61,004 bases of DNA from Limnohabitans sp. (GCA_021300495.1 JAJTDK010000003.1:1-61004), one strand, 5' to 3'. Numbered from the stretch's first letter, positions 20,456-30,702 are shown. Program-made: numbers and translations. Notes: a model not told the origin generated them from the sequence alone.

Positions 20456-21127
20456 ATGCACGATCAACCTAAGCTCACAGCTAGACAGCAAGAAATTTTG
20501 GAACTTATCCAAAAAACCATTGCCGAAACGGGCGCACCGCCTACCCGAGCCGAAATTGCCCAAGTCTTAGGCTTCAAATCGGCCAACGCTGCAGAAGAAC
20601 ACCTTCAAGCCCTGGCCCGAAAAGGCGCCATCGATTTGGTCAGCGGCACATCCAGAGGCATTCGACTCAAAGGCTCGTCCCGCAACAACACGCGCCAATC
20701 CACAGACCTTTTCAGCATGCCGCTGCCTGGTTTTGCCCAATTGGCATTGCCACTCATAGGCCGCGTGGCAGCTGGCTCCCCTATTTTGGCCCAAGAACAT
20801 GTCGACCGCACCTACCACGTCGAAAGCCACCTTTTCCAAGAACAACCCGACTACTTGCTTCGCGTGCGCGGCATGTCCATGCGAGACGCAGGCATCATGG
20901 ATGGCGACTTGCTGGCCGTCAAAGCCACCAAAGAAGTTCGCAATGGTCAAATTGTGGTGGCCCGCCTCGGCGATGAAGTCACCGTCAAACGCCTGCGCCG
21001 TCAAGCAGACCGCATTGAACTTCTTCCAGAAAACCCCGACTACCCCATTATCTTGGTCAACCCAGACGAGCCCTTCGACATCGAAGGCTTGGCGGTCGGC
21101 CTTATTCGCAACACGCTCTTGATGTAA
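20456..21127 (+). CDS. lexA: SOS repressor LexA
   Basis: Represses the SOS regulon and cleaves itself when RecA is activated. At 223 residues it has an N-terminal winged helix ([12 protein letters not shown] through [11 protein letters not shown]), the cleavage site Ala106-Gly107 in RVAAGSP, catalytic Ser141 in RGMSMRD and Lys178 in EVTVKRL, all intact. Two tandem LexA boxes lie 36-70 bases upstream. A small gene of unknown function follows after 29 bases and is probably in the same SOS-controlled transcript. Confidence 0.97.
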   Translation: MHDQPKLTARQQEILELIQKTIAETGAPPTRAEIAQVLGFKSANAAEEHLQALARKGAIDLVSGTSRGIRLKGSSRNNTRQSTDLFSMPLPGFAQLALPLIGRVAAGSPILAQEHVDRTYHVESHLFQEQPDYLLRVRGMSMRDAGIMDGDLLAVKATKEVRNGQIVVARLGDEVTVKRLRRQADRIELLPENPDYPIILVNPDEPFDIEGLAVGLIRNTLLM

Positions 21128-21156
21128 TCCCAAACTCCCAATTCAGAAGGCTTCCC

Positions 21157-21456
21157 ATGACCATCGCTCTTTTCGGTATTTCTAGCATTTACAACGGCAT
21201 TCAAAAATTCATGAGTGCAGCAGCTCAACTTGAGGAGACTGCTCCTTTTGCTCAGACACCCTCCATTGCCAACTCACCCAAGACCCACACGCTTGCCAAA
21301 CAACGTGCCTTAAGAGTTCTTCGTGTCTCTGAACAAGGCGAAACACCCCATTGCGCAGGTCGCATGGTCATTTCAGGCCGCATGTCCGATGTCTGCGCAG
21401 AACTTGACAGGCTGGTCGCACTTGAAGCCCAGAAAAAGCCCACCCTCACCCACTGA
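21157..21456 (+). CDS. Conserved hypothetical protein downstream of lexA
   Basis: The 99-residue protein has no domain I can name. It has no membrane helix or signal peptide; the N-terminal third is weakly hydrophobic (TIALFGISSIYNGIQKFMSAAA), the middle is Thr/Pro-rich and the last third is basic then acidic (GRMVISGRMSDVCAELDRLVALE). GAAGG lies 5-9 bases before its ATG. Its position 29 bases after lexA on the same strand suggests SOS co-regulation. Small genes after lexA in other bacteria include cell-division inhibitors and imu genes, but I see no sequence evidence for either. Confidence 0.7.
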   Translation: MTIALFGISSIYNGIQKFMSAAAQLEETAPFAQTPSIANSPKTHTLAKQRALRVLRVSEQGETPHCAGRMVISGRMSDVCAELDRLVALEAQKKPTLTH

Positions 21457-21524
21457 TTTTCGAGGCCCTTGAGGGCTAAATTTCATCCGCCTCCCTTATC
21501 GGGGCCTCTAGGCAAGGCACAATA

Positions 21525-22538
21525 GTGCCTATGAATATTGTGATCCTTGACGACTACCAAGATGTCGTCCGAAAACTAGATTGCGCCGCCAAACTCGACG
21601 CCTACAACGCCAAGGTCTACACCAACACAGTCAAAGGTTTGGGGCAGTTGTCTGTTCGCCTTAAAGATGCCGACATCTTGGTCCTTATTCGCGAACGCAC
21701 CCACCTCAACCGGCAATTGCTTGAAAAACTGCCACGCCTCAAGCTCATTTCCCAAACAGGCGCTGCGGGTTCCCACATTGATTTAGAGGCTTGTTCTGCG
21801 CGTGGCATTGCCGTTGCGCAAGGCACTGGATCGCCGTATGCACCGGCCGAATTAACTTGGGCATTGATCATGGCGGCGGCCCGCCGAGTTCCCCAATACA
21901 TCGGCAATCTCAAACACGGCGCTTGGCAGCAGTCTGGTTTAAAAAGTGCTTCAATGCCAGCCAATTTTGGTTTGGGCACAGTGCTAAGAGGCAAAACCAT
22001 GGGCATTTGGGGGTACGGAAAAATAGGCCAATTGGTTGCGGGCTACGCCAAGGCTTTCGGCATGCAAGTGGTTGTTTGGGGCAGTGAAGCTTCGCGCGAA
22101 AAAGCGGCAACCGACGGCCATATTCCTGCCACCACACGCGAAGCACTTTTTGAGCAAAGCGATGTGCTTTCAGTGCATCTTCGGCTTAACGAAGCAACCC
22201 GCGGCATTGTCACCTTGGAAGATCTGTCGCGCATGAAAACCACTGCCATGATTGTCAACACATCGCGCGCCGAGCTCATAGAACCCGATGGGCTCATCAG
22301 TGCGCTCAATCGGGGGCGGCCAGGTTTAGCAGCCATCGATGTGTTTGAACACGAACCCATTTTGCAGGGGCATGCGCTGTTGCGATTGGAAAACTGCATT
22401 TGTACGCCTCACATTGGTTATGTGGAAAAGGACAGCTACGAGTTGTACTTCGGTGCCGCATTTGACAACGTGGTCAATTTCATCAAAGGCACGCCCACCA
22501 ACATCGTCAACCCTGGCGCTTTGCAAGTTCGTCGCTAA
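21525..22538 (+). CDS. D-2-hydroxyacid dehydrogenase family protein
   Basis: NAD-dependent dehydrogenase of 337 residues (335 if ATG 21531 is used instead of GTG 21525; AAGG at 21514-21517 favours the GTG). The Rossmann signature is GIWGYGKIGQLVAGYAKAFGMQVVVWG. Active-site elements include VNTSRAELIEPDGL, FEHEPI and CTPHIGY, with the catalytic histidine. It probably reduces a 2-keto acid or oxidises a D-2-hydroxy acid, but the substrate is unknown. It begins a run of CoA-ester and acid metabolism genes. Confidence 0.88.
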   Translation: MPMNIVILDDYQDVVRKLDCAAKLDAYNAKVYTNTVKGLGQLSVRLKDADILVLIRERTHLNRQLLEKLPRLKLISQTGAAGSHIDLEACSARGIAVAQGTGSPYAPAELTWALIMAAARRVPQYIGNLKHGAWQQSGLKSASMPANFGLGTVLRGKTMGIWGYGKIGQLVAGYAKAFGMQVVVWGSEASREKAATDGHIPATTREALFEQSDVLSVHLRLNEATRGIVTLEDLSRMKTTAMIVNTSRAELIEPDGLISALNRGRPGLAAIDVFEHEPILQGHALLRLENCICTPHIGYVEKDSYELYFGAAFDNVVNFIKGTPTNIVNPGALQVRR

Positions 22539-22594
22539 GAAGCCACAAGTAGACTTTGTCTGCTTGAACATTTAAATCAAATCGCATTCAGATC

Positions 22595-24115
22595 ATGAAC
22601 ATTGCATTCAACAAAGTCGCCGTCATTGGCGCAGGTGCCATGGGACGAGGCATTGCCCAAATTGCAGCGCAAGCGGGAAGTCTTGTTTTCCTCTATGACA
22701 CCCAAGCAGAAGCCTCGCTTAAAGCCAAAGAGGCCGTGTACCAAGTATGGGACTCACTTGTCGTTAAAGGCCGTCTTGAAGCAGGCACTGTTGCCAATTA
22801 CAAAACAAATTTGAAAACAGCAAGCAGCTTGCAAGATTTGAAAGATTGCGAACTAATTGTCGAGGCCATTGTTGAAAGACTCGACATTAAAAAAAGCTTG
22901 TTTGTTGAACTAGAGAACCTGGTGCCCGAGACCACAGTGTTGGTCACTAACACCTCCTCACTTTCCGTCACGGCCATCGCTGCAGCCCTGAAGCGACCCG
23001 CCCAATTTGCGGGATATCACTTTTTCAATCCTGTGCCATTGATGAAAGTGGTGGAAGTCATTGCAGGCCTCAAAACCAATCCTGAAGTGTGCATTCGGCT
23101 GACTGAGTTTGCCAAACAAATGGGTCACACAGCTGTTCAAGCACACGACACACCAGGCTTTATTGTCAACCATGCAGGCCGCGGCTACGGCACTGAAGCT
23201 TTGCGCATCGTGTCTGAAGGCGTGGCAGATTTCGCCACCATTGATCGAATTTTAAGAGACCAAGTTGGTTTCAAATTGGGCCCCTTCGAGCTCTTCGATT
23301 TGACGGCTTTGGATGTGTCACATCCTGTTATGGAATCAATCTATAACCAGTATTACCAAGAGCCTCGCTACCGCCCTAGCGTCATCACAGCCCAGCGTTT
23401 AGCAGGGGGCGTGGTGGGCAAAAAAGTGGGTGAAGGTTTCTACAAATACACAGACGGTAAAGCAGTTGTGGCCCCAGAACCCGCCGTGCCACAAGTTAAA
23501 GAGTTTCCGCCTGTTTGGGTCTCTCCTCGTGCCACAAGACGCCTCGAACTTTTACAGCTGCTCAAAGATTTGGGCGCCACCCTTGAAACGGGTGCCTCAC
23601 CCTCCCCGCACGCTCTAACCCTAGTTGCGCCATTAGGCTTTGATGTCACCACCGTAGCCGTGGTGGAACGCCTGGACCCAGCGCGGACCATTGGCATTGA
23701 CATGCTGTTTGACGATGCAGCCACCAAGCGACGCGTATTGGCCACCAACCCTGCCACCCGATCTGACATGCGCGATGCAGCACATGCCCTGTTTGCCAAA
23801 GATGGGAAAGCTGTCAGCGTGGTGCGTGACAGCGGCGGCTTCATTACCCAACGCGTTGTGGCCAACATCGTGAACATTGCTTCTGACATGTGCCAACAAG
23901 GTGTTTGCACACCGCAAGATTTGGACATTGCCGTCACTTTGGGCCTTGGCTACCCCTTGGGCCCACTTGCACTGGGTGACAAATTAGGCCCTACCAATGT
24001 TTTGGAAGTGCTGTTCAATTTGCAAACCGTCTACGGCGATCCAAGGTATCGCCCAAGCCCATGGTTACGGCGCCGAGGCGCCATTGGCTTGTCCTTACTT
24101 CATACCGAGGACTAA
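22595..24115 (+). CDS. 3-hydroxyacyl-CoA dehydrogenase (PaaH-like)
   Basis: Oxidises 3-hydroxyacyl-CoA to 3-ketoacyl-CoA with NAD. At 506 residues it has an N-terminal Rossmann domain (VIGAGAMGRGIAQIAAQAG), the catalytic region with NTSSLSVTAIA and GYHFFNPVPLMKVVEV, and two C-terminal 3HCDH repeats (HDTPGFIVNHAGRGYGTEAL and RDSGGFITQRVVANIVN). This double C-terminal form is typical of PaaH/PaaC of phenylacetate breakdown, but other acyl chains are possible and no other paa genes are nearby. Four bases from the enoyl-CoA hydratase gene. Confidence 0.9.
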   Translation: MNIAFNKVAVIGAGAMGRGIAQIAAQAGSLVFLYDTQAEASLKAKEAVYQVWDSLVVKGRLEAGTVANYKTNLKTASSLQDLKDCELIVEAIVERLDIKKSLFVELENLVPETTVLVTNTSSLSVTAIAAALKRPAQFAGYHFFNPVPLMKVVEVIAGLKTNPEVCIRLTEFAKQMGHTAVQAHDTPGFIVNHAGRGYGTEALRIVSEGVADFATIDRILRDQVGFKLGPFELFDLTALDVSHPVMESIYNQYYQEPRYRPSVITAQRLAGGVVGKKVGEGFYKYTDGKAVVAPEPAVPQVKEFPPVWVSPRATRRLELLQLLKDLGATLETGASPSPHALTLVAPLGFDVTTVAVVERLDPARTIGIDMLFDDAATKRRVLATNPATRSDMRDAAHALFAKDGKAVSVVRDSGGFITQRVVANIVNIASDMCQQGVCTPQDLDIAVTLGLGYPLGPLALGDKLGPTNVLEVLFNLQTVYGDPRYRPSPWLRRRGAIGLSLLHTED

Positions 24116-24118
24116 ATC

Positions 24119-24898
24119 ATGTCAGCTCAACTGCTCAGCACCAGCGAAGGTGCCACCCTCATTCTCACCTTGAGCAATCCCGAACACAAGAATGCGCTTG
24201 GCCCAGAAATGTATGCGGCAGGCGTCGAGGCACTGAGCGTGGCCGAGTCAAGCCCTGAAGTTAAAAGCGTGGTCATTACGGGCGAGGGGGCCTTGTTCAG
24301 TGCTGGCGGCAACTTGCAAAGACTGAACACCAACCGCCAACAACCACCGGAGCACCAAGCTCAAAGCATCGAAGGCCTGCACAACTGGATAGAGGCCATT
24401 CGAACTTTTCCAAAGCCCGTCATTGCAGCGGTTGAGGGCCCGGCAGCAGGCGCAGGATTTTCTTTGGCTTTGGCCTGCGACATGATTGTGGCAGCAAGAA
24501 ACAGTGTGTTTGTCATGGCTTACAGCAACATTGCGCTATCACCTGATGGCGGCGGCACTTGGAGTTTATCTCGCAGTGTGCCGCGCCAATTGGCCACCGA
24601 ATTGTTGATGCTAGGCGAGCGCATGCATGCAGAAAGACTTCATCAGTTGGGTGTGGTCAACAGATTGTGTGAACCTGGGCAAGCGCTGGGCACAGCCCTT
24701 ACCCTTGCAAGCCAGTTAAATCAAAAGGCCCACAATGCCTTGACCAGCATCAAGGAGCTGATCAATGAAGCAGATGCCGCTTCCTTTCATCACCAATTGG
24801 CTTTGGAGCGCGATCATTTCGTGAAGAATTTGCACCATGTCAACGCAGGCATTGGTATTTCAGCCTTTTTAAACAAAGAAAAACCTCGCTACGAGTAA
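24119..24898 (+). CDS. Enoyl-CoA hydratase/isomerase
   Basis: Crotonase-fold enzyme of 259 residues. The oxyanion-hole segments are FSAGGNLQRL and AAGAGFSLALACD. It hydrates 2-enoyl-CoA or isomerises the double bond, and would supply the substrate of the preceding dehydrogenase, with which it is almost certainly co-transcribed. At the usual catalytic positions I see SPDGGGTWSLSR, in which one expected glutamate is replaced by Asp/Gly. That leaves its exact reaction (hydratase or PaaG-like isomerase) open. Confidence 0.88.
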   Translation: MSAQLLSTSEGATLILTLSNPEHKNALGPEMYAAGVEALSVAESSPEVKSVVITGEGALFSAGGNLQRLNTNRQQPPEHQAQSIEGLHNWIEAIRTFPKPVIAAVEGPAAGAGFSLALACDMIVAARNSVFVMAYSNIALSPDGGGTWSLSRSVPRQLATELLMLGERMHAERLHQLGVVNRLCEPGQALGTALTLASQLNQKAHNALTSIKELINEADAASFHHQLALERDHFVKNLHHVNAGIGISAFLNKEKPRYE

Positions 24899-24953
24899 GA
24901 CAGGGTCCCTCAGGCGACAAATTTTTGCAACCCAGTCACTCAAAAGACAGACT

Positions 24954-25673
24954 ATGGACGAACCCATTCTTACGATGGAGGAAAGAGAATGCATCAACGC
25001 TGGCCGTTGGTTCTCTTCCCTATCACCATCACTCAGGCACGACATACTCCGATGCGCTTACGTCAAACGGTACAAAGACGGCGAACTCATTGCAGCCCGC
25101 GGCGAACCGCCGGAGCAGTGGATCGCCTGTGCCAAAGGGGCGGTGCGTGTCAGCTCCACCTCCGTATCGGGCAAGTTGATCACACTCACCTATGTCGAGC
25201 CTGGCATTTGGTTTGGCGACGTCTCCATCTTCGACGGCGACAGGCGAACGCACGATGCTTACGCACATGGCGAAACCACCACGCTCAATGTGGCCAAGGC
25301 AGATTTCAAGAAAATTCTATCCTCGCACGTCGAGTTGTACGACGCCATGCTGCGCTTGCACGCACGGCGCATTCGACAGCTCTTCGGATTGGTCGAAGAC
25401 TTGAACACATTGCCACTCCGGGCGCGCTTGGCCAAACAGCTCAACCACTTGGTTCGAAGCTATGGCGTGCCCAGTTTGTCCGATGCCAAAGCCATTCGAA
25501 TCAGTTTGCAATTGGCGCAAGAAGAGCTCGCTCAGTTATTGGGCGCTTCCAGGCAGCGCGTGAACCAAGAGCTCAAACAAATGGAGCGCGAACATGTCAT
25601 CAAAATCGAACCCGGTGGCCTCACTGTGCTAGACAGAGAAGCGCTTATCAAAATCGTGGAGTCGGACAACTGA
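24954..25673 (+). CDS. Crp/Fnr family transcriptional regulator
   Basis: The 239-residue regulator has an N-terminal cyclic-nucleotide-binding-like beta-barrel (about 30-115, with GIWFGDVSIFDGDRRTHDAYA) and a C-terminal winged helix (LAQEELAQLLGASRQRVNQELKQME). It lacks the cysteine cluster of Fnr, so direct oxygen sensing is unlikely. It stands between the hydratase gene and the kinase-like/acyl-CoA dehydrogenase pair on the same strand and may control this catabolic block. The effector is unknown. Confidence 0.9.
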   Translation: MDEPILTMEERECINAGRWFSSLSPSLRHDILRCAYVKRYKDGELIAARGEPPEQWIACAKGAVRVSSTSVSGKLITLTYVEPGIWFGDVSIFDGDRRTHDAYAHGETTTLNVAKADFKKILSSHVELYDAMLRLHARRIRQLFGLVEDLNTLPLRARLAKQLNHLVRSYGVPSLSDAKAIRISLQLAQEELAQLLGASRQRVNQELKQMEREHVIKIEPGGLTVLDREALIKIVESDN

Positions 25674-25721
25674 ACGCCAGCACCCTGATCCTCACTTCGT
25701 TCATCTACAGCGGTAATTGCC

Positions 25722-26810
25722 ATGAGCCAGTTTGATCATTTCGTAGGCACACGCCCAGTCACCGGCACGCATGCCTTTGATGTGCCAGTCCTTGAGCGTT
25801 GGCTTGTTGCCAACATGCCTGGATTTGAAGGCCCCCTTAGCGTTGAAATGTTCAAAGGCGGTCAATCGAACCCGACCTACAAACTCATCACGCCCAACTG
25901 CGCCTATGTGATGCGCGCCAAGCCCGGTCCTGTGGCCAAACTATTGCCATCGGCCCATGCCATTGAGCGAGAGTTTGCCGTCATGAAAGGCCTTGCCGGT
26001 ACAGCCGTGCCAGTCGCCAAAATGCATGTGCTTTGCGACGACGAGGCCATCATTGGCCGTGCTTTTTATGTCATGGAGTTTGTAGCTGGCAGAGTTTTGT
26101 GGGATCAGTCTTTGCCAGGCATGACCAACAGCCAGCGCGGCGACATCTACGACGAAATGAACCGCGTCATTGCAGCGCTTCACACCGTGAAGTTTGCAGA
26201 ACAAGGCTTGGCCAATTACGGCAAGCCTGGCAGTTACATTGAACGTCAAATTGGCCGCTGGAGCAAACAGTATGTGGCCTCGCAAACACAGTCCATTCCA
26301 GAAATGGACCGCTTGATCGCATGGTTGCCAAGCAACACGCCCAGTAGCGCCAAGGACGAATCTTTGGTCAGCATTGTGCATGGTGACTTTCGCCTAGACA
26401 ACATGATGTTTCACCCCACTGAGCCCAAAGTTTTGGCGGTGCTTGATTGGGAGCTGTCCACTTTAGGTCATCCACTGGCTGACTTCAGTTACCACTGCAT
26501 GGCATGGCACATCAAGCCAGGGTCATTCCGCGGCATTGGCGGCTTAGATCACAAAGCATTGGGCATTCCAGAAGAAGCCGAGTACATCCAACGTTATTGC
26601 CAACGCACTGGCTTCACCACACCCGAGAAACTGGCACTCGATTGGAATTTCTACATGGCCTACAACCTGTTTCGCATCGCAGCCATTTTGCAAGGCATTG
26701 CCAAACGCGTGGTTGACGGCACGGCTTCTAGCGATCAAGCCAAAGCGTCAGGCAACGGCGCCAAACCCATGGCCGAGTTGGCATGGCAGTTCGCCAGCCA
26801 AGTTCATTAA
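25722..26810 (+). CDS. APH-family phosphotransferase, ACAD10/11 type
   Basis: The 362-residue protein has the aminoglycoside-phosphotransferase/choline-kinase fold, with the catalytic Brenner motif [11 protein letters not shown] and the metal-binding [16 protein letters not shown]. This subfamily is fused or adjacent to acyl-CoA dehydrogenases: human ACAD10/11 carry it as an N-terminal domain that phosphorylates 4-hydroxyacyl-CoA. Here the acyl-CoA dehydrogenase is the next gene, 50 bases on, which supports a role in hydroxyacyl-CoA breakdown rather than antibiotic resistance. Confidence 0.88.
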   Translation: MSQFDHFVGTRPVTGTHAFDVPVLERWLVANMPGFEGPLSVEMFKGGQSNPTYKLITPNCAYVMRAKPGPVAKLLPSAHAIEREFAVMKGLAGTAVPVAKMHVLCDDEAIIGRAFYVMEFVAGRVLWDQSLPGMTNSQRGDIYDEMNRVIAALHTVKFAEQGLANYGKPGSYIERQIGRWSKQYVASQTQSIPEMDRLIAWLPSNTPSSAKDESLVSIVHGDFRLDNMMFHPTEPKVLAVLDWELSTLGHPLADFSYHCMAWHIKPGSFRGIGGLDHKALGIPEEAEYIQRYCQRTGFTTPEKLALDWNFYMAYNLFRIAAILQGIAKRVVDGTASSDQAKASGNGAKPMAELAWQFASQVH

Positions 26811-26860
26811 GCCCCCACTTAACACAGCACCCATTTTTAAGATTTAACAGGAGAACTTCA

Positions 26861-28120
26861 ATGCAATTCGAATACTCAGACAAAGTCAAAAACATGCAAG
26901 CCCGCTTGTTGGCTTTCATGGACGAACACATTTATCCCAACGAGGCGCGCTTCTTTCAAGAAATTGCAGACAACCGTGCCAAAGGCAATGCTTGGGTTCC
27001 CACCAAAATTGTTGAAGAACTGAAACCCAAAGCACTGGCTGCTGGTCTTTGGAATTTGTTCTTGCCTAAGTCACCTCGTGCACCCCAAGGCTTGTCTAAC
27101 TTGGAATACGCACCCCTTTGCGAAATCATGGGACGAGTGCCTTTTGCTGCAGAAATTTTCAATTGCTCAGCGCCCGACACAGGCAACATGGAAACCTTTG
27201 AACGCTATGCCAGCGAAGAACTCAAAGACCAGTGGCTAGAGCCATTGCTCAGAGGCGAAATTCGCTCAGCCTTCCTCATGACCGAGCCTGACGTTGCGTC
27301 TTCAGATGCCACCAACATCCAATGCGAAATTAAGCGCGATGGCAATGAGTACGTCATCAACGGTCGCAAGTGGTGGTCGTCAGGTGCGGGTGATCCACGC
27401 TGCGCGGTTTACATCGTCATGGGTAAAACCAATCCAGACGCTGGCCGTCACGAGCAACAGTCCATGATCATTGTGCCGGCCAACACGCCTGGCATTACGG
27501 TGGTGCGCGCACTGTCTGTCTTTGGTTATGACGATGCGCCCCATGGCCACATGGAAGTGGTCTTAAAGAACGTTCGGGTGCCTGCAGCCAATTTGCTGTT
27601 GGGTGAAGGTCGCGGTTTTGAAATTGCGCAAGGTCGCTTAGGCCCAGGACGCATTCACCATTGCATGCGTACCATTGGCATAGCCGAGCGCGCACTGGAA
27701 CTCATGTGCAAACGTTTGAACTCTCGCGTGGCATTTGGCCGCGAAGTTGCGCGTCAAACTGTTTGGCAAGAACGCATTGCTGAATCACGCTGCATGATTG
27801 AGCAAGCTCGCTTGCTCACATTGAAAGCCGCTTACATGATGGACACCGTGGGCAACAAAGTGGCCAAAGCTGAAATTGCCATGATCAAAATTGTGGCGCC
27901 TCAAATGGCTTGTCAGATCATTGATTGGTCCATTCAAGCGCATGGCGGCGGCGGCGTATCACAAGACTTCCCATTGGCCTATGCTTATGCCCATCAGCGC
28001 ACACTGCGTTTGGCCGACGGCCCCGATGAGGTGCACCGCAACTCTTTGGCCAAGCTCGAGTTGGCCAAGCACTTGCTCATGCCAGGTGAGGTAGAAATGC
28101 CCGTCACGCGTGGCAGCTAA
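26861..28120 (+). CDS. Acyl-CoA dehydrogenase (ACAD10/11-like)
   Basis: FAD enzyme of 419 residues that introduces a 2,3 double bond into acyl-CoA. Visible motifs: [16 protein letters not shown] (FAD/substrate region), [12 protein letters not shown], and [38 protein letters not shown] near the C terminus. The DGPDEVH variant at the active-site loop is the form seen in ACAD10/11 relatives. I chose ATG 26861 because AGGAGA lies 7-12 bases upstream; an in-frame upstream start at 26783 would overlap the kinase-like gene. Confidence 0.92.
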   Translation: MQFEYSDKVKNMQARLLAFMDEHIYPNEARFFQEIADNRAKGNAWVPTKIVEELKPKALAAGLWNLFLPKSPRAPQGLSNLEYAPLCEIMGRVPFAAEIFNCSAPDTGNMETFERYASEELKDQWLEPLLRGEIRSAFLMTEPDVASSDATNIQCEIKRDGNEYVINGRKWWSSGAGDPRCAVYIVMGKTNPDAGRHEQQSMIIVPANTPGITVVRALSVFGYDDAPHGHMEVVLKNVRVPAANLLLGEGRGFEIAQGRLGPGRIHHCMRTIGIAERALELMCKRLNSRVAFGREVARQTVWQERIAESRCMIEQARLLTLKAAYMMDTVGNKVAKAEIAMIKIVAPQMACQIIDWSIQAHGGGGVSQDFPLAYAYAHQRTLRLADGPDEVHRNSLAKLELAKHLLMPGEVEMPVTRGS

Positions 28121-28248
28121 TAACACACTGACTAATTGTCAGCCCATCAGGCAGTAGCGCTTAAGCGAGGGACATCTTGAAACTTTGAAGAACTTTTTAA
28201 TCAAGTTTCATGATTTCCCCCATTAGCGCATTAGAATACTAGGCTTGT

Positions 28249-28325
<77 letters not shown>

Positions 28326-28337
28326 TTTTTTCCTACC

Positions 28338-28371
28338 AAGGCCCTACCTTTCAGGTTCCAGGGCCTTTTTT
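28338..28371 (+). terminator. Terminator between tRNA-Pro and tRNA-Arg
   Basis: AAGGCCCT (28338-28345) pairs with AGGGCCTT (28360-28367), followed by a T tract. It implies that the two tRNAs are separate transcripts or that read-through is partial. Confidence 0.82.
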
Positions 28372-28373
28372 AT

Positions 28374-28450
28374 CTGCCCGTAGCTCAACTGGATAGAGCA
28401 ACGGCCTTCTAAGCCGTAGGTCGGGGGTTCGAGTCCCTCCGGGCAGGCCA
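28374..28450 (+). tRNA. tRNA-Arg (TCT anticodon)
   Basis: Seventy-seven bases: acceptor CTGCCCG/CGGGCAG, D arm GCTC/GAGC, anticodon stem ACGGC/GCCGT with loop CTTCTAA, T arm GGGGG-TTCGAGT-CCCTC, and an encoded CCA. It begins two bases after the T tract of the preceding terminator. Confidence 0.96.
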
Positions 28451-28531
28451 TATTTTTTCCAAAAATCAGGGTTTTGCCTTACTTTTTGGCCCCTTGATGT
28501 GCAACATAATGCATCATACAAGGAGATATTC

Positions 28532-29728
28532 ATGACTACCTCACCCTCACGTCGTTCAGTTTTAACGCGCAGTGCCGCATTGGTTGGTGCCGCCAGCTCT
28601 AGCTTGCTATTGCCAGAATTAGCACAGGCTCAGTCCGGCAAAATTCGCGTCGGTTTGATGTTGCCCTACTCTGGCGCATTTGCACCTTTGGGTGTGGCCA
28701 TTGAAAATGGCGTACGCATGGCCATCAACGAACAAGGTGGCAAGTTGGGTGGGCGTGAAATTGAATGGTTCAAAGTCGACGATGAGTCAGATCCTTCTAA
28801 AGGCATTGAAAACGCCAACAAATTGGTACAACGCGACAAGGTCGACGTACTGATCGGCACCGTGCACTCTGGTGTGCAAATGGGCATCCAAAAAGTAGCT
28901 CGCGATTCAGGTGTTCTTTCCTTAATTCCAAATGCAGGTGTGCACGCTGCAACTCGCGCTTTGTGCGCCCCGAATGTGTTTCGCACCAGCTTCTCCAATA
29001 GCCAACCCACGCTGGCCTTAGGTCAAGCCATGGTAGCCAAAGGTCACAAAAAAGCTGTTTGGATCACTTGGAAATATGCAGCTGGCGATGAGGCCTTTGA
29101 AGGCTTCAAAGAAAGCTACACCAAAGCGGGCGGCACCATTGTCAAAGAGTTGGGCTTGCCCTTCCCTAACGTTGAGTTTCAAGCTCTGCTCACAGAAATC
29201 GCGGCACTGAAACCTGATGCAGTTGCTTGTTTCTTTGCAGGCCCATCCGGCGCCAAGTTCATGAGAGACTTTGCGGCAGCTGGCCTCAAGGGCAAAATCG
29301 CACTGTATGGTTCTGGCTTCTTAACCGAAGGCGTGTTGCAGGCGGCAGGACCCGCAGCAGACGGCGTCATGACCACCCTTCATTACAGCGATTCTTTGGA
29401 CACACCGCGCAACAAAGCTTTCCGTTTGGAATATGCCAAAGCCTTCAAAATGCAACCTGACGTTTATGCTGTTCAAGGCTACGACACGGGCTTGCTGTTG
29501 GTGCAAGGCGCAAATGCCGTTAAAGGTGACTTGAATAAAAAGCCCGAGCTCTACAAAGCCATGGAAGGCGCCGTCATTGACAGCCCCCGCGGCAAATGGA
29601 CCATGAGCAAATCACACAATCCTGTACAAGACATTTACTTGCGTATTGCCGAGAATGGCGAAAACAAGGTCATTGGGGTTGCATCCAAAGCGCTGGCCGA
29701 TTCTGGTGCCGGTTGCCGCATGGGCTAA
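28532..29728 (+). CDS. ABC transporter substrate-binding protein (Liv/Leu type)
   Basis: Periplasmic binding protein of 398 residues that feeds the LivHMGF importer encoded downstream. The N terminus carries [16 protein letters not shown] and a signal-peptide end near AQAQ, a twin-arginine-like signal. The mature part starts [18 protein letters not shown], the Peripla_BP_6 pattern of branched-chain amino acid, amide or aromatic-acid binding proteins. ATG 28532 has AAGGAGATATT directly before it and was preferred over an upstream in-frame start. A terminator at 29749-29778 probably makes this gene more abundant than the permease genes. Confidence 0.92.
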   Translation: MTTSPSRRSVLTRSAALVGAASSSLLLPELAQAQSGKIRVGLMLPYSGAFAPLGVAIENGVRMAINEQGGKLGGREIEWFKVDDESDPSKGIENANKLVQRDKVDVLIGTVHSGVQMGIQKVARDSGVLSLIPNAGVHAATRALCAPNVFRTSFSNSQPTLALGQAMVAKGHKKAVWITWKYAAGDEAFEGFKESYTKAGGTIVKELGLPFPNVEFQALLTEIAALKPDAVACFFAGPSGAKFMRDFAAAGLKGKIALYGSGFLTEGVLQAAGPAADGVMTTLHYSDSLDTPRNKAFRLEYAKAFKMQPDVYAVQGYDTGLLLVQGANAVKGDLNKKPELYKAMEGAVIDSPRGKWTMSKSHNPVQDIYLRIAENGENKVIGVASKALADSGAGCRMG

Positions 29729-29748
29729 TTCAAAAAGCCTGTCACGCC

Positions 29749-29778
29749 AAAGCGGCGGAGTGATCCGTCGCTTTTTTT
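29749..29778 (+). terminator. Attenuating terminator between the binding protein and livH
   Basis: AAAGCGGCGGA and TCCGTCGCTTT form an 11-bp stem with one G-T pair, followed by a T tract. It lies inside the transporter gene set, so partial read-through into livH is likely. Confidence 0.8.
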
Positions 29779-29829
29779 ATGCCCTCTTGAGACTCGATAC
29801 GCAAACACTTAAGTGATAAGCTTTCTTCT

Positions 29830-30693
29830 ATGGACTTCGTCAATTTCCTCATCCAATTGCTGAACAGTGTTCAGTACGGATTGCTGCTGTTCATGTTGGC
29901 TGCAGGGCTGACTTTGATTTTCGGCATCATGGGCGTGGTCAATTTGGCACATGGCAGTTTTTACATGTTGGGCGCCTATTTGGCATGGTCATTGGCAGCC
30001 CTGACCCAGAGCTTCACACTCGCCATCATCTTGGGAACATTGCTTTCTGTGCTGTTTGGTTTGCTGCTTGAGTGGTTGTTGTTCAGGCATTTTTACAAAC
30101 GCGATCACCTCGATCAAGTGCTCCTCACCTTTGGCCTCATTTACGTTTTTGAAGAAATGCGCTCCATTTTGTGGGGCGACGATGTGCATGGCGTCACCAT
30201 TCCAGATGTTCTCAGTGCCTCTATTCCTCTTACAGAAACACTTTCATATCCGGTCTACCGTTTGTTCATGTCTGGCGTTTGTTTGTTGTTGGCCTTGGGT
30301 CTGTATTTGCTCATTTCCAAAACTCGCTTGGGCATGAAAATTCGCGCAGGCGCTTTTAACCACGAGATGACCGAAGCCTTGGGCGTCAACATCAAACTGA
30401 TTCATGCTTTGGTATTCGCCATGGGTGTGGGCCTGGCCACCATTGCGGGCATGGTGGCTGCACCTGTTTCCAGTGTGTATCCCAACATGGGCTCTCAGGT
30501 TCTCATCATGTGTTTTGTGGTGGTGGTCATTGGCGGCATTGGGTCGGTCAAGGGTGCGCTCATTGCGGCATTGCTGGTGGGTTTGGTCGATACCTTTGGC
30601 AAAGTTTTGTTGCCGCAAGTGGCCGGCATGCTGGTCTATGTGCTGATGGCCATTGTTTTACTTTACAAGCCTGAAGGCTTGTTCAAAAACTAA
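29830..30693 (+). CDS. livH: Branched-chain-type ABC transporter permease LivH
   Basis: Inner-membrane permease of 287 residues with about eight hydrophobic helices. The family signature ALGVNIKLIHALVFAMGVGLATIAGMVAAP is visible, as is GGIGSVKGALIAALLVGLVDTFGK. It pairs with LivM to form the channel. It starts 101 bases after the binding-protein gene and ends nine bases before livM. Confidence 0.94.
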   Translation: MDFVNFLIQLLNSVQYGLLLFMLAAGLTLIFGIMGVVNLAHGSFYMLGAYLAWSLAALTQSFTLAIILGTLLSVLFGLLLEWLLFRHFYKRDHLDQVLLTFGLIYVFEEMRSILWGDDVHGVTIPDVLSASIPLTETLSYPVYRLFMSGVCLLLALGLYLLISKTRLGMKIRAGAFNHEMTEALGVNIKLIHALVFAMGVGLATIAGMVAAPVSSVYPNMGSQVLIMCFVVVVIGGIGSVKGALIAALLVGLVDTFGKVLLPQVAGMLVYVLMAIVLLYKPEGLFKN

Positions 30694-30702
30694 GGGGCCG
30701 GC

